From assembly GCA_019416685.1 (NCBI GenBank), contig DXWV01000105.1, positions 56,572 to 115,484 of the forward strand: a stretch of 58,913 nucleotides of DNA, in the 5' to 3' direction. The stretch comes from Bacteroides sp. (GTDB taxonomy: Bacteria; Bacteroidota; Bacteroidia; Bacteroidales; Bacteroidaceae). This document shows, one piece after another, positions 42,837-52,995 of the stretch. A program made the position numbers and the translations under genes. The stretch's first letter is position 1, and each line of letters begins with the position of its first letter. The notes below the pieces were generated by a model. It was not told the DNA's origin. It saw nothing but the letters and a program-made list of their open reading frames with translations, and made no database searches.

Positions 42837-43175
42837 ATGACGATGTATACAGTAATTAAACGCCTGGAAGTGTCGGCTGCGCATAGCCTGAACCTTTCAT
42901 ACAGTAGCAAATGTGAGAATCTTCATGGTCACAATTGGGTTATCACAGTCTACTGCCGCTCTGCGGAACTCAATGCCGATGGGATGGTAGTGGATTTTAG
43001 CCATATCAAGAAGCTTGTAAAAGAAAAGCTGGATCACCAGAATCTGAATGAAGTGCTTTCTTTTAATACTACTGCTGAGAATATAGCCCGTTGGGTTTGT
43101 GAACAAGTCCCGCATTGTTTCAAAGTAGAAGTACAGGAGTCTGAATCAAACACGGCTATCTATGAGAAAGATTAA
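42837..43175 (+). CDS. queD: 6-carboxy-5,6,7,8-tetrahydropterin synthase
   Basis: 112 residues of the PTPS/QueD family. Zinc ligands are in SAAHSL and HGHNW, and the catalytic Cys lies in the CENLHGH motif. QueD converts dihydroneopterin triphosphate to carboxytetrahydropterin, the second step of 7-deazaguanine (queuosine) synthesis. It overlaps queE by 14 bases. ATG 42837 or 42843 are both possible starts. Confidence 0.9.
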   Translation: MTMYTVIKRLEVSAAHSLNLSYSSKCENLHGHNWVITVYCRSAELNADGMVVDFSHIKKLVKEKLDHQNLNEVLSFNTTAENIARWVCEQVPHCFKVEVQESESNTAIYEKD

Positions 43176-43707
43176 CGAAATTTTTTATAGTCTGCAAGGT
43201 GAGGGGTATCATACAGGTACCCCTGCTGTTTTTGTCCGTTTCTCCGGATGCAATTTGAAGTGTAGCTTTTGTGACACCCGCCATGAAGAAGGTACGATGA
43301 TGACGGATGAAGAAATCATAGCTGAAGTGAAAAGATATCCGGCTGTTATGGTGATACTTACCGGAGGTGAACCCTCTCTGTGGATTGATGATAATTTTAT
43401 TGATCTTTTACATCAGGCAGGGAAGTACGTTTGTATTGAAACGAATGGTACTTGTCCGCTGCCGGCTTCTATCGACTGGATAACCTGTTCGCCCAAACAG
43501 GGTGTAAAATTAAGCTTAAACAAGATAGATGAAGTTAAAGTTGTCTATGAAGGACAAAATATTGACGTTTATGAGTTACTTCCCGCCGAACATTTTTTCC
43601 TCCAACCTTGTTCTTGTAGTAACACCGCATTGACGGTGGACTGCGTGATGCGACATCCCAAATGGAGACTAAGCCTGCAAACGCACAAACTGATAGATAT
43701 TCAGTAG
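43162..43707 (+). CDS. queE: 7-carboxy-7-deazaguanine synthase (radical SAM)
   Basis: 181 residues. The radical-SAM cluster motif is CNLKCSFCDT (CX3CX2C, as in QueE), and MVILTGGEPSL is the SAM-binding glycine-rich motif. QueE makes 7-carboxy-7-deazaguanine from the QueD product. Together with queD it forms an operon for tRNA queuosine; queC and queF are not in the window. The short length is typical of the small QueE class. Confidence 0.9.
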   Translation: MRKINEIFYSLQGEGYHTGTPAVFVRFSGCNLKCSFCDTRHEEGTMMTDEEIIAEVKRYPAVMVILTGGEPSLWIDDNFIDLLHQAGKYVCIETNGTCPLPASIDWITCSPKQGVKLSLNKIDEVKVVYEGQNIDVYELLPAEHFFLQPCSCSNTALTVDCVMRHPKWRLSLQTHKLIDIQ

Positions 43708-43774
43708 CCATGAGTAACAAGTTACCTGCTCGTAAACTCGTAACTCATAGCTCATAACTAATAACTAACTAATT
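43708..43774. repeat. AACTCATAACTAA-type low-complexity repeats before lutA
   Basis: Degenerate units such as AACTCGTAACTCATAGCTC and ATAACTAATAACTAAC occupy the gap. They resemble in style, though not in sequence, the array at 20810. Confidence 0.4.
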
Positions 43775-44515
43775 ATGAAAGTAGGTTTATTTATTCCCTG
43801 CTACATCAATGCTATCTACCCCGGTGTGGGTGTGGCATCGTATAAACTTCTGAAGAGTTTGGGGGTAGATGTTGATTATCCGTTAGATCAGACATGCTGT
43901 GGACAACCGATGGCAAATGCGGGGTTTGAGGACGAATCCTCTAAACTGGCGCTTCGTTTCGATGACCTGTTTAAACAGTACGATTACATTGTAGGTCCTT
44001 CCGGAAGTTGTGTGGCTTTTGTCAAATTGAATCATCCGGGTATCTTGGCTAAGGAAGGGCATCAGTGCGAAAGTGCAGGTAAGATTTATGATCTCTGTGA
44101 TTTTATTCACGATGTGATCAGACCCGAAGAACTAAATGCGCGTTTTCCGCATAAAGTGAGTATTCATAATAGTTGCCACGGTGTGCGCGAACTCATGTTA
44201 TCTGCTCCGAGTGAGCTGAATATTCCTTACTTTAATAAACTGCGCGACCTCCTTCAGCTGGTTGAAGGAATAGAAATCTTTGAACCCAGTCATGTAGATG
44301 AGTGTTGTGGTTTCGGTGGTATGTTTGCCGTCGAAGAGCAAGCAGTATCAGTCTGCATGGGCCGTGATAAGATAAGACACCATATGGAAACCGGAGCGGA
44401 ATACATCACCGGGGCCGATAGTTCTTGTCTGATGCATATGCAAGGCGTTATTGAACGTGATAAGCTGCCTATTAAAATCATTCACATTGTAGAAATCTTA
44501 GCGTCGCAATTATGA
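43775..44515 (+). CDS. lutA: LutA-like Fe-S oxidoreductase (lactate utilization)
   Basis: 246 residues with two CCG domains (CYIN..., QTCCGQPM; HNSCHG, DECCGFGG), the pattern of LutA/YkgE. LutABC oxidises L-lactate to pyruvate with Fe-S clusters, independent of flavin lactate dehydrogenases. The stop overlaps the lutB start. Genes lutA-lutB-lutC are consecutive and in the usual order, but glycolate or lactate as the real substrate is not proven. Confidence 0.9.
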   Translation: MKVGLFIPCYINAIYPGVGVASYKLLKSLGVDVDYPLDQTCCGQPMANAGFEDESSKLALRFDDLFKQYDYIVGPSGSCVAFVKLNHPGILAKEGHQCESAGKIYDLCDFIHDVIRPEELNARFPHKVSIHNSCHGVRELMLSAPSELNIPYFNKLRDLLQLVEGIEIFEPSHVDECCGFGGMFAVEEQAVSVCMGRDKIRHHMETGAEYITGADSSCLMHMQGVIERDKLPIKIIHIVEILASQL

Positions 44516-45897
44516 GTACCAAACATGCAAAGGCTGCCGAGAAATTCTTGGAGAATTCTGTAATGGCAGCATGGCACAATGAAACCCTCTGGATGGTTCG
44601 TGCCAAACGAGATAAGATGAGCAAAGAGGTTCCCGAGTGGGAAGATTTGCGTGAAAAGGCATGTGAGCTAAAACTTTATTCTAACAGCCACCTCGACGAG
44701 CTTTTGGTAGAGTTTGAGAAGAATGCAACTGCCAATGGTGCGATAGTTCATTGGGCGAAAGATGCCGATGAATATTGTGCTATTGTTTATGAAATCCTTA
44801 ATAGTCATGGGGTACATCATTTTGTGAAAAGCAAATCCATGCTTGCCGAAGAGTGTGAACTCAATCCTTTTCTTATAGAAAGAGGCATTGATGTTGTGGA
44901 GTCCGATCTTGGTGAGCGTATTCTGCAATTGATGCATTTGCCACCCAGTCATATAGTATTACCTGCTATTCATATTAAACGCGAGCAGGTAGGGGAGCTC
45001 TTTGAAAAAGAAATGGGAACAGAGAAGGGTAATTTTGATCCTACTTATTTGACACATGCTGCTCGTAAGAATCTGCGGAATATATTTCTGAATGCAGAGG
45101 CGGCCATGACAGGAGCTAACTTTGCTGTAGCTTCTACCGGGGATATTGTGGTATGTACTAACGAGGGAAATGCTGATATGGGAACTTCTTGTCCTACTCT
45201 TAATATTGCTGCTTTCGGTCTTGAGAAGATCGTTCCTGATATGGAGTCGTTGGGGGTATTTACACGCTTGCTGGCTCGTTCGGCCACTGGACAGCCTGTG
45301 ACTACTTATACTTCGCATTATCGTAAGCCACGTGAAGGAGGTGAATATCATATTATCATTGTGGATAATGGACGTAGCGAGATTCTTGCTCATCCCGATC
45401 ATATCAAGACGTTGAACTGTATTCGTTGTGGTGCCTGCATGAATACTTGTCCGGTATATCGTCGTAGTGGAGGTTATTCGTATACGTATTTCATTCCCGG
45501 ACCGATTGGTATCAATTTGGGGATGGCACACAATCCGGAGAAGTATTATGATAATTTGTCGGCCTGCTCACTTTGTATGTCTTGTTCTGATGTTTGTCCG
45601 GTGAAAGTTGATCTTGCCGAACAGATCTATAAATGGCGTCAGATACTCGATAAAATAGGAAAAGCAGATACCGGAAAGAAGATTATGTCTGGCGGAATGA
45701 AAGTACTGATGGATCGGCCCGTGTTGTTTAATGCAGCTTTGTGGGCAGCTCCGGTGGTTAATCATTTACCACGTTTCATTAAGTATAATAATCTCGATGC
45801 ATGGGGTAAGGGGCGCGAACTTCCTAGATTTGCCGGTGAGTCATTCAATGAGATGTGGAAGAAGAATAAAGTACAAGGAAAGGAGGATACGAAATGA
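44512..45897 (+). CDS. lutB: LutB-like 4Fe-4S protein
   Basis: 461 residues: DUF162-type fold at the N-terminal half (about 60-300), then two ferredoxin motifs CIRCGACMNTCPVYRR (about 303) and CSLCMSCSDVCPVKVD (about 352). LutB passes electrons between LutA and LutC. It overlaps lutC by four bases (ATGA at 45894). Confidence 0.9.
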   Translation: MSTKHAKAAEKFLENSVMAAWHNETLWMVRAKRDKMSKEVPEWEDLREKACELKLYSNSHLDELLVEFEKNATANGAIVHWAKDADEYCAIVYEILNSHGVHHFVKSKSMLAEECELNPFLIERGIDVVESDLGERILQLMHLPPSHIVLPAIHIKREQVGELFEKEMGTEKGNFDPTYLTHAARKNLRNIFLNAEAAMTGANFAVASTGDIVVCTNEGNADMGTSCPTLNIAAFGLEKIVPDMESLGVFTRLLARSATGQPVTTYTSHYRKPREGGEYHIIIVDNGRSEILAHPDHIKTLNCIRCGACMNTCPVYRRSGGYSYTYFIPGPIGINLGMAHNPEKYYDNLSACSLCMSCSDVCPVKVDLAEQIYKWRQILDKIGKADTGKKIMSGGMKVLMDRPVLFNAALWAAPVVNHLPRFIKYNNLDAWGKGRELPRFAGESFNEMWKKNKVQGKEDTK

Positions 45898-46472
45898 GTA
45901 GCAGAGAAGAAATATTAGCCAATATTCGCAGGAATACACAAAAGCGTTTTGACTATCCGGAGTGGCAAATAAAAACAACGGTCTATCCTGATGTAGTGAC
46001 TGAATTTTGTGAAATGACTCGTGCTGTAGGGGGGGAGGCTATACTTCTGGGAAAAGAGGAAGACATCAATGCTGTCATTCGCCGGACCTATCCTGAAGCT
46101 ACGCGTATTGCTTCGGATATAGATGAAGTGACTTGTGCAACATTCAACCCTGATGAATTAGATCGTGCACAGGATCTGAACGGTACGGATATAGCTGTAG
46201 TAGCAGGAGAACTGGGTGTTGCTGAGAACGCTGCTGTATGGATACCTCAGACAGTAAAGTATAAAGCCCTTTACTTCATAGCAGAGAAGCTGGTGATAAT
46301 TCTTGACCGTAACCGGATTGTCAGCAATATGCATGAGGCTTATGAGATAGTGAAAAAGGAAAAATATGAATTCGGTACATTTATTTCCGGTCCTTCCAAA
46401 ACAGCTGATATAGAACAGGCTTTGGTGATGGGAGCACATGGGGCAAGAGATGTACTGGTTATTCTTAAATAA
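45894..46472 (+). CDS. lutC: LutC-like protein (DUF162)
   Basis: 192 residues of the LUD/DUF162 fold, with LGVAENAAVWIPQ and GAHGARDVLVIL at the C-terminal end as in YkgG. Third component of the LutABC complex. A 69-base gap separates it from the kinase gene. Confidence 0.9.
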   Translation: MSSREEILANIRRNTQKRFDYPEWQIKTTVYPDVVTEFCEMTRAVGGEAILLGKEEDINAVIRRTYPEATRIASDIDEVTCATFNPDELDRAQDLNGTDIAVVAGELGVAENAAVWIPQTVKYKALYFIAEKLVIILDRNRIVSNMHEAYEIVKKEKYEFGTFISGPSKTADIEQALVMGAHGARDVLVILK

Positions 46473-46541
46473 TGTGCCATGACTTGTTGTCTGTTGATAG
46501 CGCGCTAATTGGCATATTAACACATTGGAAAATTAGTATAT

Positions 46542-47414
46542 ATGTATGCAAATAAAGTAAAGAAAGTAGTTGCTGTTCATGACCTTTCAGGGGTTGGAAG
46601 GGTATCTCTTACAATTGTCATTCCCATTCTTTCGTCTATGGGTTTTCAGGTATGTCCGTTACCTACGGCTGTATTATCAAGTCATACACAATATCCCAAT
46701 TTCTCATTCCTTGATTTGACGGAAGAGATGCCTAAGATTATTACTGAATGGGAAAAGCTGGGTATGCAATTTGATGCTTTTTATACGGGCTATCTCGGCT
46801 CTCCGCTTCAGATACAAATTGTGTCGGACTTCATTGACGATTTTCGTCAGCCGGAGAGTCTTGTGGTAGTAGATCCTGTTTTGGGCGACAATGGTAAACT
46901 GTATGCCAACTTTCATGATTCTATGATAAAGGAGATGCGCCAGCTGATAACTAAAGCTGATGTCATCACTCCTAATCTTACTGAATTATTTTATTTGCTC
47001 GATTTACCATATAAAGAACAGAATACAGATGAAGAGCTGAAATCTTATCTCCGTCAACTTTCAGATCAGGGACCGGAGGTAGTGATTATTACCAGTGTCC
47101 CTGTGCTGAACGATATTCATAAAACGTCTGTGTATGCCTATAATCGTTCCGGGAATCGTTTTTGGAAAATAACCTGTCCTTATCTACCGGCCCATTATCC
47201 GGGAACGGGAGATACTTTCACCAGTGTTATTACCGGAGCTTTATTACAAGGTGACAGCCTGCCTATTGCTCTTGATCGTGCTACACAATTTATCCTTCAG
47301 GGTATCCGTGCTACATTTGGTTACGAGTACGATAATCGGGAAGGCATTCTTCTGGAAAAGGTATTACATAATCTTGATATGCCTATCCAGAGTAGTAGTT
47401 ACGAGCTTATTTGA
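46542..47414 (+). CDS. pdxY: Pyridoxal/pyridoxamine kinase
   Basis: 290 residues of the ribokinase-like PdxK/PdxY family. Landmarks are VVAVHDLSGVGRVSL near the N-terminus, LVVVDPVLGDNGKLY, ITPNLTELFYLL and the anion-hole motif PGTGDTFTSVITGAL with the catalytic Asp. It phosphorylates vitamin B6 vitamers. Bacteroides PdxY-like genes carry similar N-termini. Symbol is my best guess (pdxY or pdxK). Confidence 0.85.
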   Translation: MYANKVKKVVAVHDLSGVGRVSLTIVIPILSSMGFQVCPLPTAVLSSHTQYPNFSFLDLTEEMPKIITEWEKLGMQFDAFYTGYLGSPLQIQIVSDFIDDFRQPESLVVVDPVLGDNGKLYANFHDSMIKEMRQLITKADVITPNLTELFYLLDLPYKEQNTDEELKSYLRQLSDQGPEVVIITSVPVLNDIHKTSVYAYNRSGNRFWKITCPYLPAHYPGTGDTFTSVITGALLQGDSLPIALDRATQFILQGIRATFGYEYDNREGILLEKVLHNLDMPIQSSSYELI

Positions 47415-47462
47415 CAAGGAAGAGATTGTCTAAAAGTTAATATGTAACTTTTGAAACGCAGA

Positions 47463-47509
47463 TTAACGCTAATTTTCGCAAATTGAATCTTTGCGTAAAT
47501 TAGCGTTAA
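47463..47509. terminator. Large inverted repeat between convergent genes
   Basis: TTAACGCTAATTT and CGCAAA in the left arm pair with TTTGCG and AAATTAGCGTTAA in the right arm, with only a seven-base loop and one bulge. It can act as a bidirectional terminator for the kinase and vWA genes. AACGCTAATTT-type segments recur as REP-like elements in Bacteroides, to my knowledge. Confidence 0.6.
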
Positions 47510-47579
47510 CTTGTGTTTTGATGATAATTAATTTAATTTTATATACATCCTCTTTTTCTATTCATCCAAATCTCATCGT

Positions 47580-49424
47580 TTACTGTTTCAATCCATCTGC
47601 AGTTTCTACCAACCTGAGGAATTCCCTTCGATACCCTCTTTCATCATTATCCAATGCTGTTTTTGCCATTGCGACAACTTGTGCATATGTTGCATCTCCT
47701 TTAAAGTCAGAATCGCGAAGTAACTGCCCGAACATGGTTACTGCAGCAGCAAAACGGAAATCAGAGGATACATTGTTTCCTCTATCATCAACAAGTGGGA
47801 GTTCTAATCTCTTGCTGATATCTTCGTCAGGTGCTTTATAGCGTAATTTTACTGTAAGTAGTTCTTTTGAACCTGTTACTGGTTGGAGAGCAGGTTTTAC
47901 CTTCTTCTGATACTTCAAATCATCCACTTTGTTCGCGAAATTACTTTCCACACCTGCAGGTACTACTTCATAAAAAGCAGTTACTGTATGTCCGGCTCCC
48001 ATCTCACCGGCATCTTTTGCGTCATTATTAAAATCCTCCTCTTTCAACAGGCGGCTCTCGTAACCGATAAGGCGGTATGCCTGCACCTGAGACGGATTAA
48101 ATTCTATTTGTAATTTTACATCTTTGGCTATTGTGTGCATAGTAGCTCCAAACTCATTTACCAATACCCTGTTGGCTTCTTGCAAATTATCAATATAAGC
48201 ATGATTCCCATTTCCTTTTTCAGCAAGTATCTGCATTTTACTATCTTTATAATTACCCATACCATAACCTAAAACAGTGAGGTATACACCACTTTTTCTT
48301 TCCTGTTCAATTAGATTCTCCAGACCTTCGTTGGAAGATACTCCTACATTAAAATCACCGTCTGTACAAAGTATAATACGATTGTTACCTCCCTTCACAA
48401 AATTCTCTTTCGCAATTTTATACGCAAGTTTTATACCTTCACCTCCAGCTGTAGAACCTCCGGCTGTCAATTCGTCAATAGCTTCACGGATTTTCTGCTT
48501 ATCGCTTCCGCTGGTTGATGGCAAACGCTCTCCCGCTGAACCGGAATAAACAACGATAGCTATTCTATCCGTATCACGCAAATTGTTTACTAATAGTTTG
48601 AGAGAAGACCGGACTAGTCCCAAACGTTGTGGTCCGTACATAGATCCCGATACATCAATTAAGAAAATGAGATTGGATACCGGAAGCTTTTCGGCAGGAA
48701 TTTCTTTAGCTTTTAACCCGATGCGTACCAGGCGATGATTTTTATTCCATGGACAAGAACCTACTTCAGTGGTGATTTTTATCGGGTTTTTGTCTGTAGG
48801 TTGGGGATAATTGTACGAGAAATAGTTTATCAACTCTTCTGTGCGGATAGCATCAGCAGGCGGTAGTTCACCTCTGTTTAGATAACGGCGCATATTACTG
48901 TAAGCTGCGGCATCTACATCGGTAGAAAATGTTGATAATGGATGTTCGTTAACCTTCTTGAAACTGTTTTCTTCAATGTTTTTATATTCTTCTGTATTCA
49001 TATCGTAGGTATAGGCGCTTCTTGTCATTATTCCAGGCATAATATTCGATACAGCACCACACATGCTTACCTGTTTTTGCATGCCATAACCTACTACAAC
49101 ACACTCTTCAAGCATCTGACTATTTGCCTGCATAGTGATATTCAGCCGTTCAGAAATAACTTTCACTGTTTGTGTTTCATAACTAATATAGGAGAATATC
49201 AGTTTTTCACCTTTATTGGCACGGATCGTATATTCACCGTCTACGTTGGTTATTGTGCTACGCGTAGTTCCTTTTACCAGCACCGTACATCCTATAATGC
49301 CAGCACCATCTGCAGCGTCGATCACTTTACCTTTTACTATGAGTGTCTGTGCATTTACTGTTCCCAAAGAAATGATTGCTATCAGCAATCCCAGCATCAT
49401 TGCTTTTAATTGATTTGTTTTCAT
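47580..49424 (-). CDS. vWA-domain surface protein with carboxypeptidase-regulatory N-terminus
   Basis: 614 residues: signal peptide (1-25), CarboxypepD_reg-like domain (about 28-105) as in SusC proteins, a stretch LEECVVVGYGMQKQVSMCGAVS that copies the TonB-box/plug start of SusC, then a YfbK-type N-terminal region (about 150-235), a vWA domain with MIDAS IDVSGSM (about 250-430) and a DUF3520-like C-terminus. The vWA part probably binds a metal ion and a protein ligand. It is not a transporter; the SusC-like N-terminus is a fusion common among Bacteroidetes vWA proteins. Divergent from the PUL. Confidence 0.8.
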   Translation of the reverse strand: MKTNQLKAMMLGLLIAIISLGTVNAQTLIVKGKVIDAADGAGIIGCTVLVKGTTRSTITNVDGEYTIRANKGEKLIFSYISYETQTVKVISERLNITMQANSQMLEECVVVGYGMQKQVSMCGAVSNIMPGIMTRSAYTYDMNTEEYKNIEENSFKKVNEHPLSTFSTDVDAAAYSNMRRYLNRGELPPADAIRTEELINYFSYNYPQPTDKNPIKITTEVGSCPWNKNHRLVRIGLKAKEIPAEKLPVSNLIFLIDVSGSMYGPQRLGLVRSSLKLLVNNLRDTDRIAIVVYSGSAGERLPSTSGSDKQKIREAIDELTAGGSTAGGEGIKLAYKIAKENFVKGGNNRIILCTDGDFNVGVSSNEGLENLIEQERKSGVYLTVLGYGMGNYKDSKMQILAEKGNGNHAYIDNLQEANRVLVNEFGATMHTIAKDVKLQIEFNPSQVQAYRLIGYESRLLKEEDFNNDAKDAGEMGAGHTVTAFYEVVPAGVESNFANKVDDLKYQKKVKPALQPVTGSKELLTVKLRYKAPDEDISKRLELPLVDDRGNNVSSDFRFAAAVTMFGQLLRDSDFKGDATYAQVVAMAKTALDNDERGYRREFLRLVETADGLKQ

Positions 49425-49862
49425 ACCTTTTATTATTTTAATGTGATATATGAATTCGATGTTTTATTCTATAGATGCTACTTAGGGGGAAATTCCATAA
49501 ATGGATTCTTCTTTTTTTTTTATTTCTAAAAAAGATTCTTTGGATGTATGCGAATGATTCACGAGCCTATATATTACATCTATTTATAGGATTGGGAATA
49601 GTTATACTTTCTTTTTTTTATTTATCGTAAGATTGTCCATGTTTATAGTATATTTCTCCATTGTGTACTCCTATACATTCGCCTAATTTTGCATATGTAA
49701 AATAGATTTTATGTTATCATTAGTTTATTGAGAAACAGCGAAGTATAAAACTACTATTTGATAACAGTATGATCTAATTCTATTTATTGGCTATGTATTT
49801 GTTTTGTAGCCGATGACAGGATATTAATATAAAATTCATTTAATTATTAATCTTAATGTATT
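49425..49862. other. Intergenic region between vWA and susC genes
   Basis: About 440 AT-rich bases with no gene. TAATTTTG at 49684-49691 is a possible -7 box for the PUL, leaving an untranslated leader of about 165 bases. No regulator gene and no clear operator are seen. Confidence 0.35.
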
Positions 49863-52800
49863 ATGAAAAGAAACAGATTAATTTGGTTTTTCTCCCTGTT
49901 ATTTTGTTGTGCTCTATTGACTGCTCAAAATGTGACAGTTGAAGGAATCGTTACAGGATTTCCCGATTCTGAAGTGCTGATGGGAGCAAGTGTTTCTGTA
50001 AAAGGTACTACTCAAGGTACTATTACAGACCTGGATGGAAAGTATTCTCTTTCCGTTGCATCTGATGCTACATTGGTATTCAGTTATCTTGGATATGAAA
50101 CGAAAGAGATCGCTGTAAAAAACAGATCATTAATAAATGTCTCTTTGAAAGCAGATGCTCAGGATTTGGAAGAAGTAGTAGTTGTTGGTACTATTCTGAA
50201 GAAGAGTGATTTGACTGGTGCTGTATCAAGTGTAAGTGCCAAAGTGTTGGAAGAGAAGCCCGTTACCAACATTAATCAGGCATTACAAGGACGTGTTGCA
50301 GGTGTATTCATTTCCAATGCAGCTAAGCCGGGTGATGATGCAACGATTAAAATTCGTGGTATTAATACGATTAGCGGAACTACAGACCCTATTTATGTAA
50401 TAGATGGTCAGGTTATGGATAACTTCGGAGGTGGGTTTAATTCAATCAACCTGAATGACGTTGCTTCTATTGAAGTATTGAAAGATGCATCTTCTACGGC
50501 TTTGTATGGTTCTCGTGCCTCCAACGGAGTGATTCTGGTTACAACTAAAAAAGGTAAAAATGGTGTCGGAAAGGTTACTTATGATGGTTGGGTAGGTTTC
50601 CAGACGGATGCTAAACTTCCCAAGACTATGGGAACGAAAGACCTTTTTGAGTTGAGAAAAGATGCAGCGATGAACTCTTTTACTGCACGTCATCCGGGAG
50701 CAACTGAAGATGAAATAAATGCATTTCTGAATGACAGGGTAATGAAGCCTTATTCAAAAGACGGATCAGGAGGATATGTTTTTGCTCAATATGAGTTTGA
50801 TGCTTATAATAATAATGATAATTATAATTGGCTGGATGCGGTAACCCGTACCGGTGTGGAACAAAATCATGCGTTGAGCTTTAGTGGGGCTTCCGAAAAG
50901 GGTGCTTATTATTTTAGTTTAGGCTATTCTAATAAAACCGGAATGGTTGAAAATCTTGGAGATAAAAGATATAGCGGACGTATTAATTCGGATTATGCGA
51001 TAAAATCCTGGTTGAAAGTTGGTACCAATACAGCATTTACACATACTGACTCTGATATTTTTTCGGATGACGGTGTTTATGACAAAGCTCGTGGTGCGAA
51101 TCCGATGTTACCAGTCAACTCAGAAATCTATACCCTGAATTATGGTGGGTTGGAGGATAATAATTATTTTAATCCGATTCGTACTTTGAAAATAGATAAT
51201 GATCGCAGGCGTAATCGTTTATCTTCTACTAATTTCTTGAATATCAACCCTGTTAAAGGATTGAATATCCGTACTATATTCTCTATTGATTTTTTTCAGG
51301 AAGATCGTTTCAAATATACTCCGAAAGATATTCAGGAGTCTATTCGTTATTCGCAAGACGGGCAGGCAGAACATACCCGCGACCAGAGAATGACTTGGCA
51401 ATGGGATAACTCTATCTCGTATGACCGTACTTTTGGTAATCATAAAATTAATGCTCTCTTTAGTACCAGTGCTACTCAAACGAATCGTGATTATACGTAT
51501 GCAACCGGTAAAGGTTTTGGTACTGACAAATTCTCTTATTATAATATAGGATCTTCTTATAAAACAGACGAACGTTCTATCGGATCTGACTTTGTTACAG
51601 CTACTCTGATGTCGTATGTAGTGCGTGCCAATTATAATTATGCAAGTAAGTATTATCTGACTGCAACGGCACGTTATGATGGTTCTTCTAAGTTTGCCGA
51701 AGGTAAGCGCTGGGGGCTGTTCCCCTCTTTCTCTGCAGCATGGAATATAGCAGAGGAGAACTTTATGAAGGAACAAGATGTGCTTAGTCAGTTGAAACTA
51801 CGTTTAGGGTACGGTTTGGTAGGTAATCAGAATATTGATGATTTTGCGTTTTATACGCTTTATGATGCCAAATTGGAAGATGGCAAAGTAACTAATGTAC
51901 CTAAAGGGCGCCGGGGAACGAAAGATATTACCTGGGAATCTCAGAGACAGTTTAATGTGGGAGTGGATATGGGATTCCTGAACGGACGTATTACTGCATC
52001 ATTGGATGCATTCATTATAAAGAATAAGGATTTGTTGATGACACGTTCTTTGCCATTAACTTCCGGCTTTAGCTCAGCAGTAGAAAATATCGGAGCTATT
52101 GAAAATAAAGGTATTGAGTTTTCAATGAATGCCAAATTGATTGAAACCAGAGACTTTTTGTGGAATTTATCAGCAAATATTTCTGCTGATAAAAATAAGG
52201 TAACACAGCTTTATGGAAATAATGATGCAATTTACAAAATTGATGATAATCGTAATATGCAGAAAGAGGGCAATCTGTTCCTTGGTGAATCCCGTAACAC
52301 AATCTATATTTGGAGAACCGGTGGCATTGCTCAAGTGATAGACATGGATCGTTTGAAGAATATTGATTTCTCAGGACGTCAGGTTAATCCCGGAGATCTC
52401 TATCCGCTGGATGTGAATGATGATAAAGTGATTGATGATAAAGACCGTGTGATTGTAGGTTCTCCTGATCCTAAGTTTTATGGCGGCTTCTCTACAGATT
52501 TATCTTATAAAGGAATTACGCTGAATGCTGTTTTCAACTACTCTTACGGAGCCAAGAAACTAAGTCCTTACTATGAATCATTAATCACAAGCCGGGGTAC
52601 AGGAGTTGCTTCCGTTGATTTGGTTGATCGTTGGAGTCCGGAAAACACAGATGCAAAATTCCCCCGTCCTATCTATAATGACCCTACGGATACCGAAACA
52701 ATGTATTATAACACATTCTCCGCCAGTCAGATGGATTTCTCCGTACAGAATGCTTCATACTTACGTTTGTCTACATTGAGTTTAGCATATACATTCCCTA

Positions 52801-52958
52801 AGACAATTGTGGAAAAGATGAAGATTGGAAATTTACGGGTTTATTCAACCATTTCCAATGTGTTCTGCTGGACCTCTTATAAAGGCTATGATCCGGAAAC
52901 CGGAGATTGGTATCCTCCTACAAGAATGTTTGTTTTTGGCTTGAGTGTTTCATTGTAA
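49863..52958 (+). CDS. SusC-like TonB-dependent receptor
   Basis: 1031 residues: signal peptide (1-21), CarboxypepD_reg-like domain (about 24-105), TonB box (EEVVVVGT), plug domain (about 110-230) and a large beta barrel with C-terminal aromatic strand ending FGLSVSL. It imports oligosaccharides through the outer membrane with the SusD-like partner. First gene of the PUL; the distance to susD is 37 bases. The glycan cannot be told from this gene. Confidence 0.95.
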   Translation: MKRNRLIWFFSLLFCCALLTAQNVTVEGIVTGFPDSEVLMGASVSVKGTTQGTITDLDGKYSLSVASDATLVFSYLGYETKEIAVKNRSLINVSLKADAQDLEEVVVVGTILKKSDLTGAVSSVSAKVLEEKPVTNINQALQGRVAGVFISNAAKPGDDATIKIRGINTISGTTDPIYVIDGQVMDNFGGGFNSINLNDVASIEVLKDASSTALYGSRASNGVILVTTKKGKNGVGKVTYDGWVGFQTDAKLPKTMGTKDLFELRKDAAMNSFTARHPGATEDEINAFLNDRVMKPYSKDGSGGYVFAQYEFDAYNNNDNYNWLDAVTRTGVEQNHALSFSGASEKGAYYFSLGYSNKTGMVENLGDKRYSGRINSDYAIKSWLKVGTNTAFTHTDSDIFSDDGVYDKARGANPMLPVNSEIYTLNYGGLEDNNYFNPIRTLKIDNDRRRNRLSSTNFLNINPVKGLNIRTIFSIDFFQEDRFKYTPKDIQESIRYSQDGQAEHTRDQRMTWQWDNSISYDRTFGNHKINALFSTSATQTNRDYTYATGKGFGTDKFSYYNIGSSYKTDERSIGSDFVTATLMSYVVRANYNYASKYYLTATARYDGSSKFAEGKRWGLFPSFSAAWNIAEENFMKEQDVLSQLKLRLGYGLVGNQNIDDFAFYTLYDAKLEDGKVTNVPKGRRGTKDITWESQRQFNVGVDMGFLNGRITASLDAFIIKNKDLLMTRSLPLTSGFSSAVENIGAIENKGIEFSMNAKLIETRDFLWNLSANISADKNKVTQLYGNNDAIYKIDDNRNMQKEGNLFLGESRNTIYIWRTGGIAQVIDMDRLKNIDFSGRQVNPGDLYPLDVNDDKVIDDKDRVIVGSPDPKFYGGFSTDLSYKGITLNAVFNYSYGAKKLSPYYESLITSRGTGVASVDLVDRWSPENTDAKFPRPIYNDPTDTETMYYNTFSASQMDFSVQNASYLRLSTLSLAYTFPKTIVEKMKIGNLRVYSTISNVFCWTSYKGYDPETGDWYPPTRMFVFGLSVSL

Positions 52959-52995
52959 ATAGTCTTCACACAGGTATTTAAAATATAGTTTAGTT

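Noticed and set aside
47224..47433. Plus-strand ORF at the kinase 3' end
   Set aside because: Out-of-frame shadow of the pyridoxal kinase gene.
48942..49409. 155-codon plus-strand ORF
   Set aside because: Antisense to the vWA protein; composition typical of a shadow frame.
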